64,000 nt of DNA from Thinopyrum elongatum (GCA_011799875.1 CM022299.1:215883018-215947017); one strand, 5' to 3'. Counted from the stretch's first letter, positions 43,483-55,877 are shown. Program-made: numbers and translations. Notes: generated from the sequence alone by a model not told the origin.

Positions 43483-44134
43483 ATGGTGAGGGGGCGCGCC
43501 GGCGCTCCAATGGCAGCGACGAGGGCTTCTGCTCGACAGCGGGTCCCCCTCCTCCGGAGCCCATGGCGGCGGAGTCCGCCATGAGAGGAAGAGGGAGGGG
43601 GCGAGGCCGAGGCCGCCGTGGCGCTCGGGTGAGAGGAGGACGGGGCGGCGCACTAGCCGCGCTTCTGCCAATGGCTCCCCCTCCAATGGAAGGCCATGTC
43701 GGAGACCAGCCCCGCGAGTTCTTCATCAGGCTGTACAAACTAGTGTGCGGTCACCTCCGCCTCCCCACCCCGTTTGCTCGGGTAATGGAGCTTGACCCGC
43801 CACATGCCTTGAGGTTGCATATGAGGGGCTGCGGGAACGGCAGCATGTGGGTCGATGTCAACTTCCCCGCCCCTCATGTCATGTACTTCCGCCGTGGGTG
43901 GAAGACCTTTACCCGTGCCCATAGCCTGTCGGAGGGGCACGTTCTCCAGTTCAAATTAATGGAGAATGGCCTACTCTCCGTCAAGGTCTTCGGGCGCTCG
44001 GGAATCCGCTTGGGTGCTGTGTGGAGAGCTCCACTGACAATGAAACCTCCTCCTCGAGCGACAGTGATGAGGAGGACAGCTACAGCGGCGACGACAGTAG
44101 CGGGCGGGAGGACGTCGATTCCAACTCCGGCTGA
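43483..44134 (+). pseudogene. Antisense B3-domain-like gene of element E
   Basis: ATG at 43483 gives MVRGRAGAPMAATRASARQR, then the frame is lost after about 34 codons. The continuing frame carries RG repeats (MRGRGRGRGRGRRGARVRGG) and GHVGDQPREFFIRLYKLV. A B3-like domain follows at about 43740-44010: HLRLPTPFARVMELDPPHAL, RLHMRGCGNGSMWVDVNFPA, HVMYFRRGWKTFTRAHSLSE and GHVLQFKLMENGLLSVKVFG. A second shift near 44010-44020 leads into a Ser/Asp/Glu-rich tail (ETSSSSDSDEEDSYSGDD) ending with TGA at 44132-44134. The GW-F-AHSL-EGH-L-FK-MENGLLSVKVF pattern is the classic second half of a B3 domain, which binds DNA in plant regulators such as REM/ARF/VRN1-type proteins. It lies opposite to gag-pol, between pol and the 3' LTR. 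Two frameshifts make this copy non-functional. Confidence 0.75.
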
Positions 44135-45067
44135 CCATCGGTGGCAGCACAATCCTCGGCCTGGTGCCTTGCCGAGGGCCATCCCCGCCATGCTCTCCAT
44201 CGGCACGTTCCCCGTTGCCTCTTCTTTGCCTTCACCTGCCGCACCTAGGAGGAAAGGGGCAAGAACGGAGATTACAGGGCACTTATCTTTCTTTTAACTT
44301 GTAGGCACTTGCCAAATCTTAATTTCTAAATAATGTAATCTCTCGAGCCCATGCCTGTGTCCTGTAACATTCATACTTGTATCAGCATGTCAGTGAAAAA
44401 GACCAGCCTTGCCGGGAACCCGTGCATGTATACGTCCATGCAGAGGCGAAATGCCTCTTTAGTGCAAATAAATGAGTCCTCTCGGCAAGTTATCCTGCCG
44501 GTTCCCTCTGTGCCTGCCGGAGAATCAAATCTGCCGGGTTACAGACAAAGGGTCCAGCCCCTCATCACCCTTCTTTTAGCAAAGGCTACTACGACCATCC
44601 TGACCGAAGCAGCGTTCGGGCCAGGGATGGGAGCACCCGAGTTTAAAAGAGAGTGGCGAGGTTTTCTAATGCACAAGTCACAGGTTACGAACACAAATGG
44701 GCAAGAGGTGAACTTTATCTGTTTTCTTTTGCCGGGGATCGCTGTGCCGGGCAGTCTTCCCAACTTCTTGCCGGAGCCGAGTCCTTGGCGGAATTGAGCA
44801 TCCTTGCCGCGGCTGGAAAGAAGGGAGGACAGGAGTATGGAACCTTGGCGGTCCATTAACATTTATTGGAATCAAAAAGCAGTACAATATCCTGGACAAG
44901 CATGCATATACATATACACATAAACATGGAAATCAACGGGAAACTGTACATACTAATGGTTTCTCTAACTGCGCACAGGGTCTGCGCCTGGCTTTGTACA
45001 TAGGGTTATATGCCTTGCCGGCAAGGCTAGTACAAAAGGGGGTTGTCGAGGCTCCGACAACCGCGCC
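44135..45067 (-). other. Spacer between antisense gene and pol of E
   Basis: No supported gene. It holds many TTGCCGG / CCGGCAA words, for example near 44408, 44484, 44498, 44532, 44732 and 45017, and is the shared 3' region of the two convergent coding regions. Confidence 0.6.
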
Positions 45068-48000
45068 TTAGGGGTAAAACTTGCGAAGATGTTCGATATT
45101 CCAGGAATTGCTCACCGGAATGCCATCTTCGGTCTCCAGGCGGACTGCGCCAGGCCTGGTGACTCATATTACCTGATAAGGGCCTTCCCACTTAGGCGTC
45201 AACTTGTTGGAATTCTTGGCCAACTGAATGTGCCGAAGAACAAGGTCGCCTTCCTCAAGGCTTCGGGTGTGAACCTTGTGGCTATGATAGCGGCGCAAGG
45301 CTTGCTGGTAGCGAGCAGCTCGCACAGTAGCCTGAAGACGATCTTCCTCAAGGAGCGTCGCATCATCTTGGTGCAACTGCTCTTGCTCAAGCTCATCATA
45401 AGCGAGCACTCAAGGTGACCCGTATATGAGTTCCGTGGGGAGAACTGCTTCTGCCCCGTATACCAGGGCAAAGGGTGTCTAGCCAGTGGCTCGATTTGGT
45501 GTCATTCTGATTGACCAAAGAACCGTTGGCAACTCATCAATCTAGCACCTTCCGCACTTGTGTAGCCTATCAAAAGTTTTGGTCTTGAGGCCTCGCAACA
45601 CTTCTGCATTCACCCTCTCAGCCTGGGCGTTACTTCTGGGATGAGTAACAGAAGCAAAACAAACCTTGCTGCCGAGGTCTTGGATGTACTGCATGAAGGT
45701 GTGGCTCGTGAACTGCGTGCCGTTGTCGGTGATGACTCCATTTGGCACACCAAAATGGCAGACTAGTCCTTTGAAGAACTTGACGGCTGATTGTGCTGTC
45801 ACCTTCCTCACCGGTTCCACTTCCGGCCACTTTGTGAACTTGTCGATTGCGACGTACAAGTACTCAAAGCCCCCGACAGCACGGGGAAAGGGGCCCAGTA
45901 TGTCGAGCCCCCAGACCAAAAATGGCCAGGAAAGAGGGATTGTCTGAAGAGCTTGAGCTAGTTGGCGGAGTTTTTTTGAATGGAACTGACACACTTCACA
46001 CTTGGTTACTAGTGCAGTTGCATCTTGGAGAGCAGTGGGCCAGAAGAAACCTTGCCGGAACACTTTGCCAGCAAGGGCGCTTGACCCTATGTGGGAGCCA
46101 CACACGCCTCCATGTATCTCTGCCAACAGCTCCAGTCCGTCCTCCCGAGGAATGCACTTCAATTTCACGCCGTTCGGTCTCCTTCTGTATAGGGCATCAT
46201 CCATGAACTGGTACATGCTGGACCGACGGGCTACTTTTTCTGCCTCTTCTTGTTCCTCAGGGAGTTCCCCTGTTCGGAGTAAACGGACGGTGCGCTGCGC
46301 CCATGCCGGAGCCTGGGGCTCGACGGCAAGGACTAAAGGCTCATCCCCGGCCGTAGGGGCAGCTGCTTCTACGGTCAGGGCTTGAGGCCCTGCCGGAGGC
46401 CGCTGCTCCCCGGCAAGCTTGGGATACCCGGCAACTTCCTTGTCGGCGACTCCTGGGAGCTCAGCGGGAAAGTACTTGGCGGGGCCTGCCTTCCTTCGCT
46501 TGTTCTGTTCCGCTGATGGCTCAACGGATGGCTGGGTTAATTGAAGCACAAAGGTACCTGGTTCCACAGGCAACTTGAGGGTAGCACATTTCGACAAGTT
46601 GTCGGTGATGCTGTTCTCCGCTCGGGGAACATGCTCTGTTTGTAGACCATCGAAACGCTCCTCCAACCTCCTCACTTCATCCACATAGGCCTCCATCAAC
46701 GGGCTCTGGTAATCCTTGTTAACTTGTTTGACGACAAGCTGCGAATCACCCCTGACGATGAGCTTCCTGATTCCGAGGTCTGCCGTGATCCTGAGACCAG
46801 CAAGCAATCCCTCGTACTCCGTAGTGTTGTTCGTTGATTTTTCCCGGGGAAAGTGCATCTGGACTACGTACTTGAGGCGCTCTCCGGTGGGTGCGACGAG
46901 TAGCACGCCGACACCAGCACCTTGCAGTGAGAAAGCTCCATCAAAGTACATAATCCAATCACGGCTCGTCTCCTTGCCGGGAAGGGTGGTTTCTTGAATT
47001 TCTTCATCGGGCGTTGAGGTCTATTCTGCTATGAACTCTGCCAAGGCTCGGCTCTTGATTGTTGAAGTACTTTCAAACTTGAGGCCAAAGCTCGACAGCT
47101 CCAATGCCCACTCCACAATCCTCCCAGTTGCATCCAGGTTGTGCAAGATTCGTTGCAAAGGGAGGCGGGTAACGACGGTGATCTCATGCGCTTGGAAATA
47201 GTGACGCAGCTTTCTCGAGGCCATAAGGAGGCCGAAAAGTAGCTTCTGTATACCAGAATATCTTGATCTAGCCCCCTGCAAGAGGGAACTGACAAAATAA
47301 ACAGGGTGCTGCATCACCTTCTTCTTCTGTTTGACTTCGCCCACTTGCGCAGACTCTGTCTTGCCGAGATCGGGCTTTGCCGGGGGTTCCGCCTTGCCGG
47401 CATCAGGCCTTGCCGGGGGGAGCTCCGGCCCATCACCAGACGGCTTTGCCGCTGCCGCTACTTCTTCCTCAACTTCTCTCTGTGCTACTAGCGCGGCGCT
47501 GACCACTTGATTTGTCCCCGCTAGATATAGCAGCAACGGCTCTTGCGGTTTAGGCGCGACTAGTATTGGCGTGGAGGAGAGGTACCTCTTCAAATCTTGC
47601 AGCGCTGCCTCTGCCTCCGGAGTCCATTTCACTGGACCCGCCTTTTTCAAAACTTTGAAAAAGGGGAGGGCGCGCTCAGCAGATTTGGAGATGAACCTAC
47701 TCAGAGCAGCAACGCAGCCGGCGAGCCTACGGATGTCCTTGACTCGTCTTGGCGCCTCAATCTGCTCAATCGCTTTGATCTTGTCGGGATTTGCTTCGAT
47801 TCCGCGTTGAGACACAAAGAACCCAAGAAGTTTGCCGGATGGGACACCGAACACGCACTTCTCTGGGTTGAGCTTGAGGTTGATCTTGCGCAGGTTTGCA
47901 AATGTTTCCTCTAAATCCTGCACGAGCGTGGCCTTGTCCTTGGTTTTGACCACTATATCATCCATATATGCTTCCATATTTCTGTGCAGCTGGGGTTCAA

Positions 48001-51000
48001 AACCAATCTGGACCGTCCTTGCAAATGTCGAACCGGCGCTCTTCAACCCGAAAGGCATTCGTATAAAACAATACGTACCACATGGGGTGATGAACGTGGT
48101 TTTCTCTTCATCCTCCTTCGTCATGAAGATTTAGTGGTATCCTGAGTAGGCGTCAAGGAATGACAGCAAGTCACACCCGACAGTGGAGTCCACGATCTGG
48201 TCAATGCGCGGCAAAGGGAAAGGATCCTTTGGACATGCTTTATTGATGTCTGTATAATCAATACATAGCCTCCATTTCCCATTCGCCTTGTGCACCACAA
48301 CCGGATTGGCCAACCAGGTTGGGTGGAGCACTCCTCTGACTAAGCCTGCCGCCTCCAACTTCCTAATCTCTTCGATGATAAACTCTTGCCGCTCCAAAGC
48401 TTGCTTCCTGACCTTCTGCTTGACGGGCCGCGCATGAGGACAGACAGCAAGGTGGTGCTCAATCACCTCCCTGGGAACGCCGGGGATGTCAGATGCCTGC
48501 CATGCAAACACATCGACATTCCCCCGCAGGAAGGCGACGAGCGCGCTTTCCTATTTGCTGTCGAGGGTGGAGCTTATGGTAAAAGCTCTGCCCGTGCCGT
48601 CCTCCTTGGCGGGCACCTTCTTGGTCTCTGGTGGTGCTTCCTTGGACTTCTTGCTCTTGCCGGTGGAGCTCTCTGGCACGTCCTCCTCGACGGAAGCGCA
48701 GCACTCCGAAGAGGCGCGCTTGCCGGAGTGGGTGCAGGAGGTCTTGCCGGGGCAAGAGGTCTTGTCGGTCTTCTTCTCCCCAGGAGCTCCAGTGGCAGGA
48801 GCAAGTGCCTTGGCGGCAGGTGCTACGAGCACCTCCCGGTAGAGCTGATCAGTGCAGATGAGCGCGTCTTTCATGTCAGAATTGAGAGTGATGATGCTCA
48901 TCGGGCCGGGCATCTTCAGCGTGTTGTAAGCGTAGTGCGTTGCTGCCATAAACTTAACCAATGCTGGACGGCCAAGGATCCTGTTATATGGTAACGGGAT
49001 CTTGGCAACATCAAAGACGATCTTTTCTGTCCTGTAGGTCAGCTCACCACCAAATGTGACTGATAGTGTAATCTTTCCCTTGGGCTGGCTTCTCCCTGGA
49101 TTGATTCCTTGAAACATGTCCGTCTCTTCAAGATCTCCATCAGGGATTTGCAACCTCTTGATCACCTTGGGCGAGATCAAGTTCAGGCCGGCCCTACCGT
49201 CCACTAACATTTTCGTCACCTTGAGGTTGCGAATTGTTGGTGAGACCAACAACGGCAAGCACCCGACCGCAGTTGTGCGGTCAGGGTGATCGTTGGCGTA
49301 AAAAATGATAGGCGTGTTGGACCATCTCAATGGCTTCTAGGCATCGATCGACGGCTCTGTCGCATTGATCTCGCGTGCCCACTGTTTAAGTTGGCGGTGA
49401 GAAGAATGCAATGAGGCGCCACCATCAACGCACATGGCTTCTGTGGCTTTTTGGAACTCGAGCTCGCTGGACTCGTCGTCCTCTTCATGGTCATCATCTC
49501 CCTCTTTCTTGTCGCGGCCTCGAGCATGCCTCTCTTGTTGCTTATCCTTGCTGCGGCGCCCTCCTTGGCCACCGCGCTTCTTGCCGGGCCTGTCAGCACC
49601 ATCCTGGCCCTTCTCTTTGTCTCGCCTTTCATACTCTGCTTTCTGTCTCTCCACAAGCTGCTCGACCTGCCGGCAGTTCTGGAGGTCATGGCCTTTGGTG
49701 CGATGGATCTTGCAGTATTGCTTGTCGGAGCCCTCCGGCTTGTCGGCGGCCGCCAAGTCCTGGCAGGCAGCGCACCCGGCAACCTCCTTGCCGGGGTTGT
49801 CAGCCTTGGCCTTCTTGGCGGTGCCGGGGTTGCCGGATTCCTCGACGGCAAGCACGGTCTTGCCCTTGCACTTCCTGTTGCGTCGTCGGCCGTTCTTTGC
49901 CGGGGCGATGACATCCTAGTCTTCAGAGTCACTTCCCACACTGGCATCTTCGTCGGGGTACTTCCTTCCCTCTTCAGCTCGAGCACATCTGTCGGCCAGA
50001 ACATAAAGCTCGGCAACATCCGTGACCTTGTTCATCGCCAGCTCCTCACGCATCTTGTGGTTGCGCATGTTCTGATGGAACACACTGATGACAGTAGCAG
50101 GATGAACATCCGGGATGTTGTACTGCACACGGCTGAATCTCTGTATGTATTTGCGGAAGGATTTGCTATCCTTCTGTGGGATGAGATGTAAATCACTTGC
50201 CTGGCCAGGAGCCGTATGGCCTCCAGTGAAGGCGCCAACGAACTCATGGCACAGGTCCGACCAAGAAGAGATGGAATCTATTGGCAGGTGCAACAACCAC
50301 GACCTGACGTTGGGCTTGAGCACCAACGGGAAGTAGTTAGCAAGTACCTTGCCATCCCGAGCTCCGGTAGCTTGCATGGCGATAGTGTAAACGCTCAGGA
50401 ACTCGGACGGATGAGCTTTGCCGTCGTACTTCTCCGGGACCTCTGGTTTGAACGTGCGGGTAGTGGGCCACTGGAACCGCCGCAGCTCACGGGTAAAGGC
50501 TGGAAAACCTACCTCATAAGGCAGGTCACCAGTATCCCCCGGCGCAGGCTTGTATGCAGTGGGCCCTGCGCTCCTATCAGATTGCTGGCGTGCATCCCGT
50601 CGCTGCTCGATGGTAGTTCGAGCGTCCTCCTTGCATCGTTCCCGAAGAACTTGACATTGGTCACGACGAGTTCGTGGGTTTGACGATGCCGTGGATCCAT
50701 CATCATGGGCATCAACTTGCCGAGCTGGCGACCGTTGCTGGCGTGGTGGAGGAGAGTGCACCGTGGTTGCGGCACCTCTGGACTTTCCGCCATTGACACG
50801 CGCCGGCTCGGTGGACCGACGCCGCGAAGGGCCTGCCTCCTGATACCCATCCTTATTGGCATGGCCAATAAGGCTGTGGATAGCAGCCCTCCACTCCTCC
50901 TGCTTATCCGCAGTGGGAGGAAAGTCGAGGAGCAACGATGCTCGTGCTAGCGCCTCTGCTGCCGTGGGGGGCAGCGACAAGCGCGAGGAACGGGAGGTTC

Positions 51001-51454
51001 TCGGACTTCCAACCATGTTGGAAGGAGCCCCCTCACGGTTCCGCGGCTGCGCGCCATTTCCACCAGTATCATGGCATGCATGCTGGCCCTGCGCATCTCG
51101 AGGATGATGCTGAGGGCTCTTTCCATGGGAACGCCCATGGTCTCCAACGTCGTGGCGCCGTTCCTCGCACACGACCTGGGAAGGCCGTGGCGCGGGCGCC
51201 GGCCGGGGTGCCTTGGAGGTCACCGCGCCGCCCAGAGGCAGCACGGGTCCGTCCTTGGACCCAGCGGCGTGCGGCTCGTCGTCGTGGACGCGAATGACGC
51301 TGCTTGCCTGGCTTCGGTTGCCAGAATGTCGTGGATGCTCGTGACCCGCACCTTCGTCGCCATCCGCGACTGCACCGCCGCCCATCCGCGCTGGCTCGGG
51401 CGGACCGGCTCCAGATGAACCAATCGCCGCGATCACCTTCTTCTTGGGAGCCAT
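45068..51454 (-). pseudogene. Gag-pol polyprotein of element E, one 2129-codon frame with nine stops
   Basis: The ATG at 51454 (MAPKKKVIAAIGSSGAG) opens a frame continuing to TAA at 45068 without a frameshift. Order: gag with PPTADKQEEWRAAIHSLIGH, FTRELRRFQWPTTRTFKPEV, VLKPNVRSWLLHLPIDSISS and FRKYIQRFSRVQYNIPDVHP; knuckle YCKIHRTKGHDLQNC; protease with LVDGRAGLNLIS (third active-site residue G changed to R); RT with FGLKSAGSTFARTVQ and YMDDIVVKTKD; RNase H with MYFDGAFSLQGAGVG and NNTTEYEGLL; integrase with HGGVCGSHIGS, CEVCQFHSK, WGLDILGPFPRA, VITDNGTQF, HPRSNAQAE and a C-terminal WNIEHLRKFYP. Stops start at 49916, 49337, 48551, 48131, 47021, 45542, 45479, 45410 and 45164. Each is a single C-to-T or G-to-A step from a Gln, Arg or Trp codon. 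Confidence 0.9.
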
Positions 51455-51510
51455 GGTGATCCAGTAAAATAACGCGCTGACTACTAGATCAGGTTTGCAC
51501 AACCTAACAC

Positions 51511-51528
51511 CCCCTGCCTGGCGCGCCA
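51511..51528 (-). promoter_or_regulatory. Primer binding site of element E
   Basis: Minus strand TGGCGCGCCAGGCAGGGG, four bases from the 5' LTR (51533). Similar to the site of element B (TGGCGTGCCAGGTAGGG). Confidence 0.8.
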
Positions 51529-51532
51529 AAGA

Positions 51533-52722
51533 TGTCGGTGGAAACGACACCTATGGGATCTCGTGGACCCCTTTACGGTTCGGCAGGGATGAGGAGTGCG
51601 CAAAGAGCAGATCTAATGATCAACACGATGGATTTTTACCCAGGTTCGGGCCGCTGAGAATCGTAAAACCCTAGTCCTACTTGTCTGTGTTTATCTTGTG
51701 TTCTTCTGCTCTTGGACTAGCTACTATGTGTGTCCAGTCCAAAAAGTCCGAATCCTTCCACAGTACGCCTCGGGCCTCCTTTTATATGTCAAAGGGGTCG
51801 CCACAGTGGCACACAGGAGGTGGAAAGTATCTACAGTGTACAAGTTTATCGCCTGACATCATAGGATAAACGCATTTAATGCGCTGCCTACATGCCCTCT
51901 TGCTTTATCGGGGATGGCAACAGAGCATGTCCCGTCCGTCGCCGCCTTGCCTTGCTTCGATGCGCGTCCAAGCTGACGAGGCATGCAGCGCCATGCTGGC
52001 TGGCTGCTTCGCTGGTGCGGTGACAGGGTCTTCACGAAGATCTGCCCGCCACCACACAGGTGCTTGGCTAGTTGGCTTTAGAAGCTGCATGCTGCCACAC
52101 AGGTGCTTGCCTAGTTGGCGGGCTGCTCGTCGCATCGGAACGGCGGTGGGGCAGCGAAATGTTGGCAGGTGTGGGCCTGGCCGCGGCCCCGCTGATGCTC
52201 CCGGCAAGGGTCTTGCTGGGGTCTCGCCTCTGTCCCCGGCAAGGATCTTGCCAAGGGTCTTGTGGCTATCCCCGGCAAGGATCTTGCCGGGGGTCTTGTG
52301 GCCGTCCCCAGCAAGGATCTTGCCGGGGGTCTTCGTCTTCTGGTCCTTATCTAGACTCGCAGGCCTTTGGTCTTCACAAAGATCTGCATGCCACCACGCA
52401 GGCGCCCCTGGGTCTTGGTTTCGGCGTTGTCGATGGTGTCAAAATTCTCAGGCTCATGGGTGGCGGCCTTGCTAGTGTTGGGCAGGCCGCCCCAGCAAGG
52501 CTCTTGCCGGGGCTACGTAGCCCCCCCCAGCAAGGGTGTTCCCCCGGGGGGGGGAGAAGTTCATCCTGCCCCTTTGCTCTTCATGCCTCTGGCTTGAGTG
52601 CTGCCTTGGCAGTCTCGTACCTTTCCTTCCTCTGCCCCACTGAGCATGGCCGCAGGTGTGGCTACGACTTCCCGTGCACAAGTAAAGGGGTACAAAAAGG
52701 CCCCTACTTTTGTACACCGACA
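51533..52722 (-). repeat. 5' LTR of element E (1190 bp)
   Basis: Plus strand from TGTCGGTGGAAACGACACC to TTTTGTACACCGACA. It contains the TATAAAAGG site (51778-51786, minus) and the 36-bp hairpin array (about 52235-52344). It is the same length as the other LTR, with differences mostly C/T or A/G. Confidence 0.93.
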
Positions 52723-53016
52723 GTTATAATACTCTATGTGCTTCACTTATATCTTTTGAGCTAGGCAGTTGCTCTAGTGCTTCACTTGTATATTTTAGAG
52801 CACGACGGTGGTTATATTTTAAAGAATTAGTTGTACTCTCATGCTTCATTTAAATCCTTTTGAGATTCTAATAAATAGTAATGGCAATTCGCACAGGTTA
52901 TAAGACTAGTCCATAAAGGATAAGTATTCAAGGGATGTATAATAAAAACTTTCATGTAGATCACTAAATATGATAAGTTTGGTTCCTTGCAATAGTCTTG
53001 CGATATTAAGATGTGA
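52723..53016 (+). mobile_element. Athila-like fragment J, right part
   Basis: Continuation of J after element E. It matches the reverse complement of about 22445-22830 in D, including inverted copies of the GTGAAGCATGAGAG-type repeat. It stops at about 53016 where element G begins. It is non-coding. Confidence 0.7.
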
Positions 53017-53969
53017 TGCAGAGCATCCTACGGCCATCCCCATGTACACTACAACTACTCCCCAAGCCCCAAGTGGATATACGACGAGAGCTCAAGCATG
53101 TGCCATTAGACATAAGGTGAACTCTCTCTTGTTGAACTTCCCTTTGACCAACTTGAGACATTGCTACTACCTCAAACGGAGACACTTTGAGTGCATAGGT
53201 ACCAAGGAACCAATCAGGAGAAGGAATGGAGAAAAAAGACCTCAAGGATGACTTGGAGATGATTGTGCCCAGCCGAGAAATACCGGTACAACCGGTCAAC
53301 TACCGGTCCACTAGTACAACCGGTCCACTACCGCCCAACTACCGCTCTGCATTCTGTGATCGAGCGGCGCAAAACAGGTACCACTCCGGTTTTTCCCACA
53401 GCTCCAGCCTGACTGGTACAACCGGTCCTCCCACAGGTACAATTGGTCCCTACTTCCGCAAACACTTCTAGGAACGGGTACAGTAGCTCCCAGCGGTACA
53501 ACCGGTTGGATGACCGGTACAACCGCCTGCTTGCTCGCAGTGAAAGGGCAACGACCCATGTAACCCCAACTTACCCGTTGGACAATAAGTACTCGTCTCC
53601 TAGCTCCAAATTACGGTTAGCAAAGGTTAGAGCTCATTTGAGATAGAGCTTTGCTCATCCACTGTCTTACTCCCATGGAGTCCAAGGCCTCCATGTGAGA
53701 TGATCCCATAGTGAATTCAAGACCCCTTCTTAGGGAAGATCCTTCTAGGATTCAAGACCTCTCTCCTTCAAGGATTGGGATGAACTAGTTACCCTTTATT
53801 CCTTCTTGTGTTGGATTTGGACCTTTGTATCCCTCTATGTGTATGTCGATTTAGCATATGTGTGATTGGATCTTGTATATGTGAGAGTTCTTCTTGTGTT
53901 CCTCTTTGATTTGCTCTCTTTCCACCTCCAAGTGTGAAAAAATCTGCTTTAGGGTTCCACCCAGCCTCA
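53017..53969 (+). repeat. Probable 5' LTR of element G
   Basis: Limits are inferred: TGCAGAGCATCC at the left and CCAGCCTCA just before the primer site. No second copy exists in the window for comparison. The part at 53280-53530 is packed with GGTACAACCGG-type words. Confidence 0.45.
53280..53530. repeat. Array of GGTACAACCGGT-like words in element G
   Basis: The words (A/G)GTACAACCGGT, GGTACAACCG, CTACCGGTCCACTA and CTACCGCCCAACTA recur about every 15-30 bases. Further GTACAACCG(G/C)CC copies appear in the leader near 54294, 54387 and 54405. Many copies overlap the self-complementary ACCGGT. Confidence 0.8.
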
Positions 53970-53972
53970 TCT

Positions 53973-53984
53973 TGGATCAGAGCC
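53973..53984 (+). promoter_or_regulatory. Primer binding site of element G
   Basis: TTGGATCAGAGCC resembles the plant initiator-Met tRNA complement TGGTATCAGAGC with two bases missing. It fits an LTR end at 53969. Confidence 0.55.
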
Positions 53985-55877
53985 CCGTTGATTCACAACT
54001 TGGAGTTCTTCTCCTCCACTTTCTAGCCCCAATTTTGTGTGTTTTTGCCCAATTTTGAAAATCCCCACAAAAATAGCCATACCATTTTTTTGCGATTTGT
54101 TGGTTTGATGACGTTTTGTTGAATTTGATCCAGGGATTTGCTGTGTTACTAGTGGATCTAGCTTTGCTTTTCCTCCCACCATGAATTCCATCCCAATTTT
54201 TCTTTTCCCCTTCGCTTTGGCACCAAAATTTTGTGTTTGGTCTGCCCTAAGTCCATCCCGTGCTCAGACCTGGGAATTTTCCCTAGTAGAGCGGTACAAC
54301 CGGCCCACAAGGCGGTACAGCTGCACCCCCGTCGCCTGATAATCCCGCATGCACAAAACAGGAAACCCAGGACGCTCCAGGAGTAGTACAACCGCCCACC
54401 CAAGCGGTACAACCGCCCCTCCCAGTTTCAACTATGGCTGATTGACCATTTTGACCATAACTTTCACATCGGGAGTCCGATTTTTGCGTTCTTTAGGTCG
54501 TTTTGTAGCTATTGACATTCCCCATACCACAGAAATACTTCCAAAATCATTTAATTCCATCGAAAATTTGGAACATTGACATTTTATCCTAGGGCCTCCA
54601 CCATATCATCTGCAGTACCAGCATAGCCTTCCGCAACCTAACCCATTTTGATCCCCATTGCATTTGAGGTTGTTTGAGTTGTGGTTTGTGTCTCCTAAGG
54701 TGTTTCTTCTACTTAGGGATGGTGACTTCAACTACAACCCCACATAACCCACCAGCTCCACTTCCACATTTCTAACTCCGAAACCACCACCGCATTCCGC
54801 TACCACCAATTGACATTTGCCGTTTGTGATTTTGAGTTCACGTTTTTTCTGTTTCCCAAGATGTTTTGGCTAATTAGGAACGGTTTAACATCAAGAGCAC
54901 CACCTCTCATCATCGCCACAGACTCGAAATCGACAATGACCACTTCATCATTTTGGCACCACCAACCGTAAGCAAGGATGGTAACCTCGATGACATCATT
55001 TGTACATGTCCCTTGTCATACTATTGTTAACCCCGAGCCAATTTTGTGCCACTTTCCTATCGAGACTAGCCATTTGAGTATTGCCGGAAAATGCTACTTG
55101 TGCACTTTAGTGATACCCATTTCGCACAGCTATCATAGCATGCATATATCATTGTATCATCTCTTGTGTCATCAATAGTTCCCGCATATACATAATTGAT
55201 ATCTTGGTTCGAGCATTTTCGCATAAGTGGCACATCAAAAAAAAGAGAAAGAAAGAAAGGAAAGCTTTTAAGAAAAGGGAAAAAACAAAGAGCTTGTAAG
55301 CAATAGCCATAGCATGACACCACATTGCAAATCATATAACATCATTGATCATCTTGGATCATCGTGTGCAAAACACCAGGAACCATACATACATAGCATA
55401 CTTGGGATAGAAACTCAATACGTTTTATTTCTCATAGGTTGTGCACATGTTGTCATATCCGCCTAGTGAGCAATCATGCTAGCGTTTCTCTAGAGTTGTG
55501 CAACAAGAGCATTTCCCGTGGAATCCAAAATTTGTGCTCATTCCTTGGTTGCACGACCCCACTTATTTATCCATGTGTGTGTGTTTTTGTGTGCCATTCA
55601 TTGCTATTGGTTTACTTGTTTCACTTGCGAATTTGTGAATCTCTTTCAACATTATTGACTCTTGCTAACAATTGCATCAAATTTTTGTGCCAGTATTCGA
55701 ACCAAGCTACTCCATAAGCTTTACTTGTGTAGGTGTGAGAATTGACAAGATCCGGTACCAGTTGTGCTACTTCCATAATACCATATTGGGTGATCATTGA
55801 TTCATCTTCAAGATTGGAAAAGGTACATTTGCTCTAGTTCTTTCCTTTCTTCCACTCACATTTTCCCGAGTATTGTG
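53985..55877 (+). other. Untranslated leader of element G
   Basis: No ORF of recognisable family. It holds further GTACAACCG words at 54290-54420 and an A/G-rich stretch (aaaaaaaagagaaagaaagaaagg) near 55240. Long leaders before gag are common in grass gypsy elements. Confidence 0.55.

Larger units (their letters stand above)
41663..52722 (-). mobile_element. Complete gypsy element E (Tat-like), 11060 bp
   Basis: Two 1190-bp LTRs (41663-42852, 51533-52722) bound an 8680-bp internal region. On the minus strand it holds a primer site, one gag-pol frame (51454-45068), a spacer and an antisense B3-like gene. It is inserted in J, with near-matching 5-bp flanks (gttag/gttat). The LTRs differ mostly by transitions. 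It is the only element here with every expected retroelement part, though nine stops inactivate it. Confidence 0.92.

Noticed and set aside
49411..50191. Plus-strand ORFs up to 246 aa with hydrophobic, membrane-like stretches
   Set aside because: They are the complement of the Lys/Glu-rich gag-protease frame of E, which yields Leu/Val/Phe/Ser-rich shadows.
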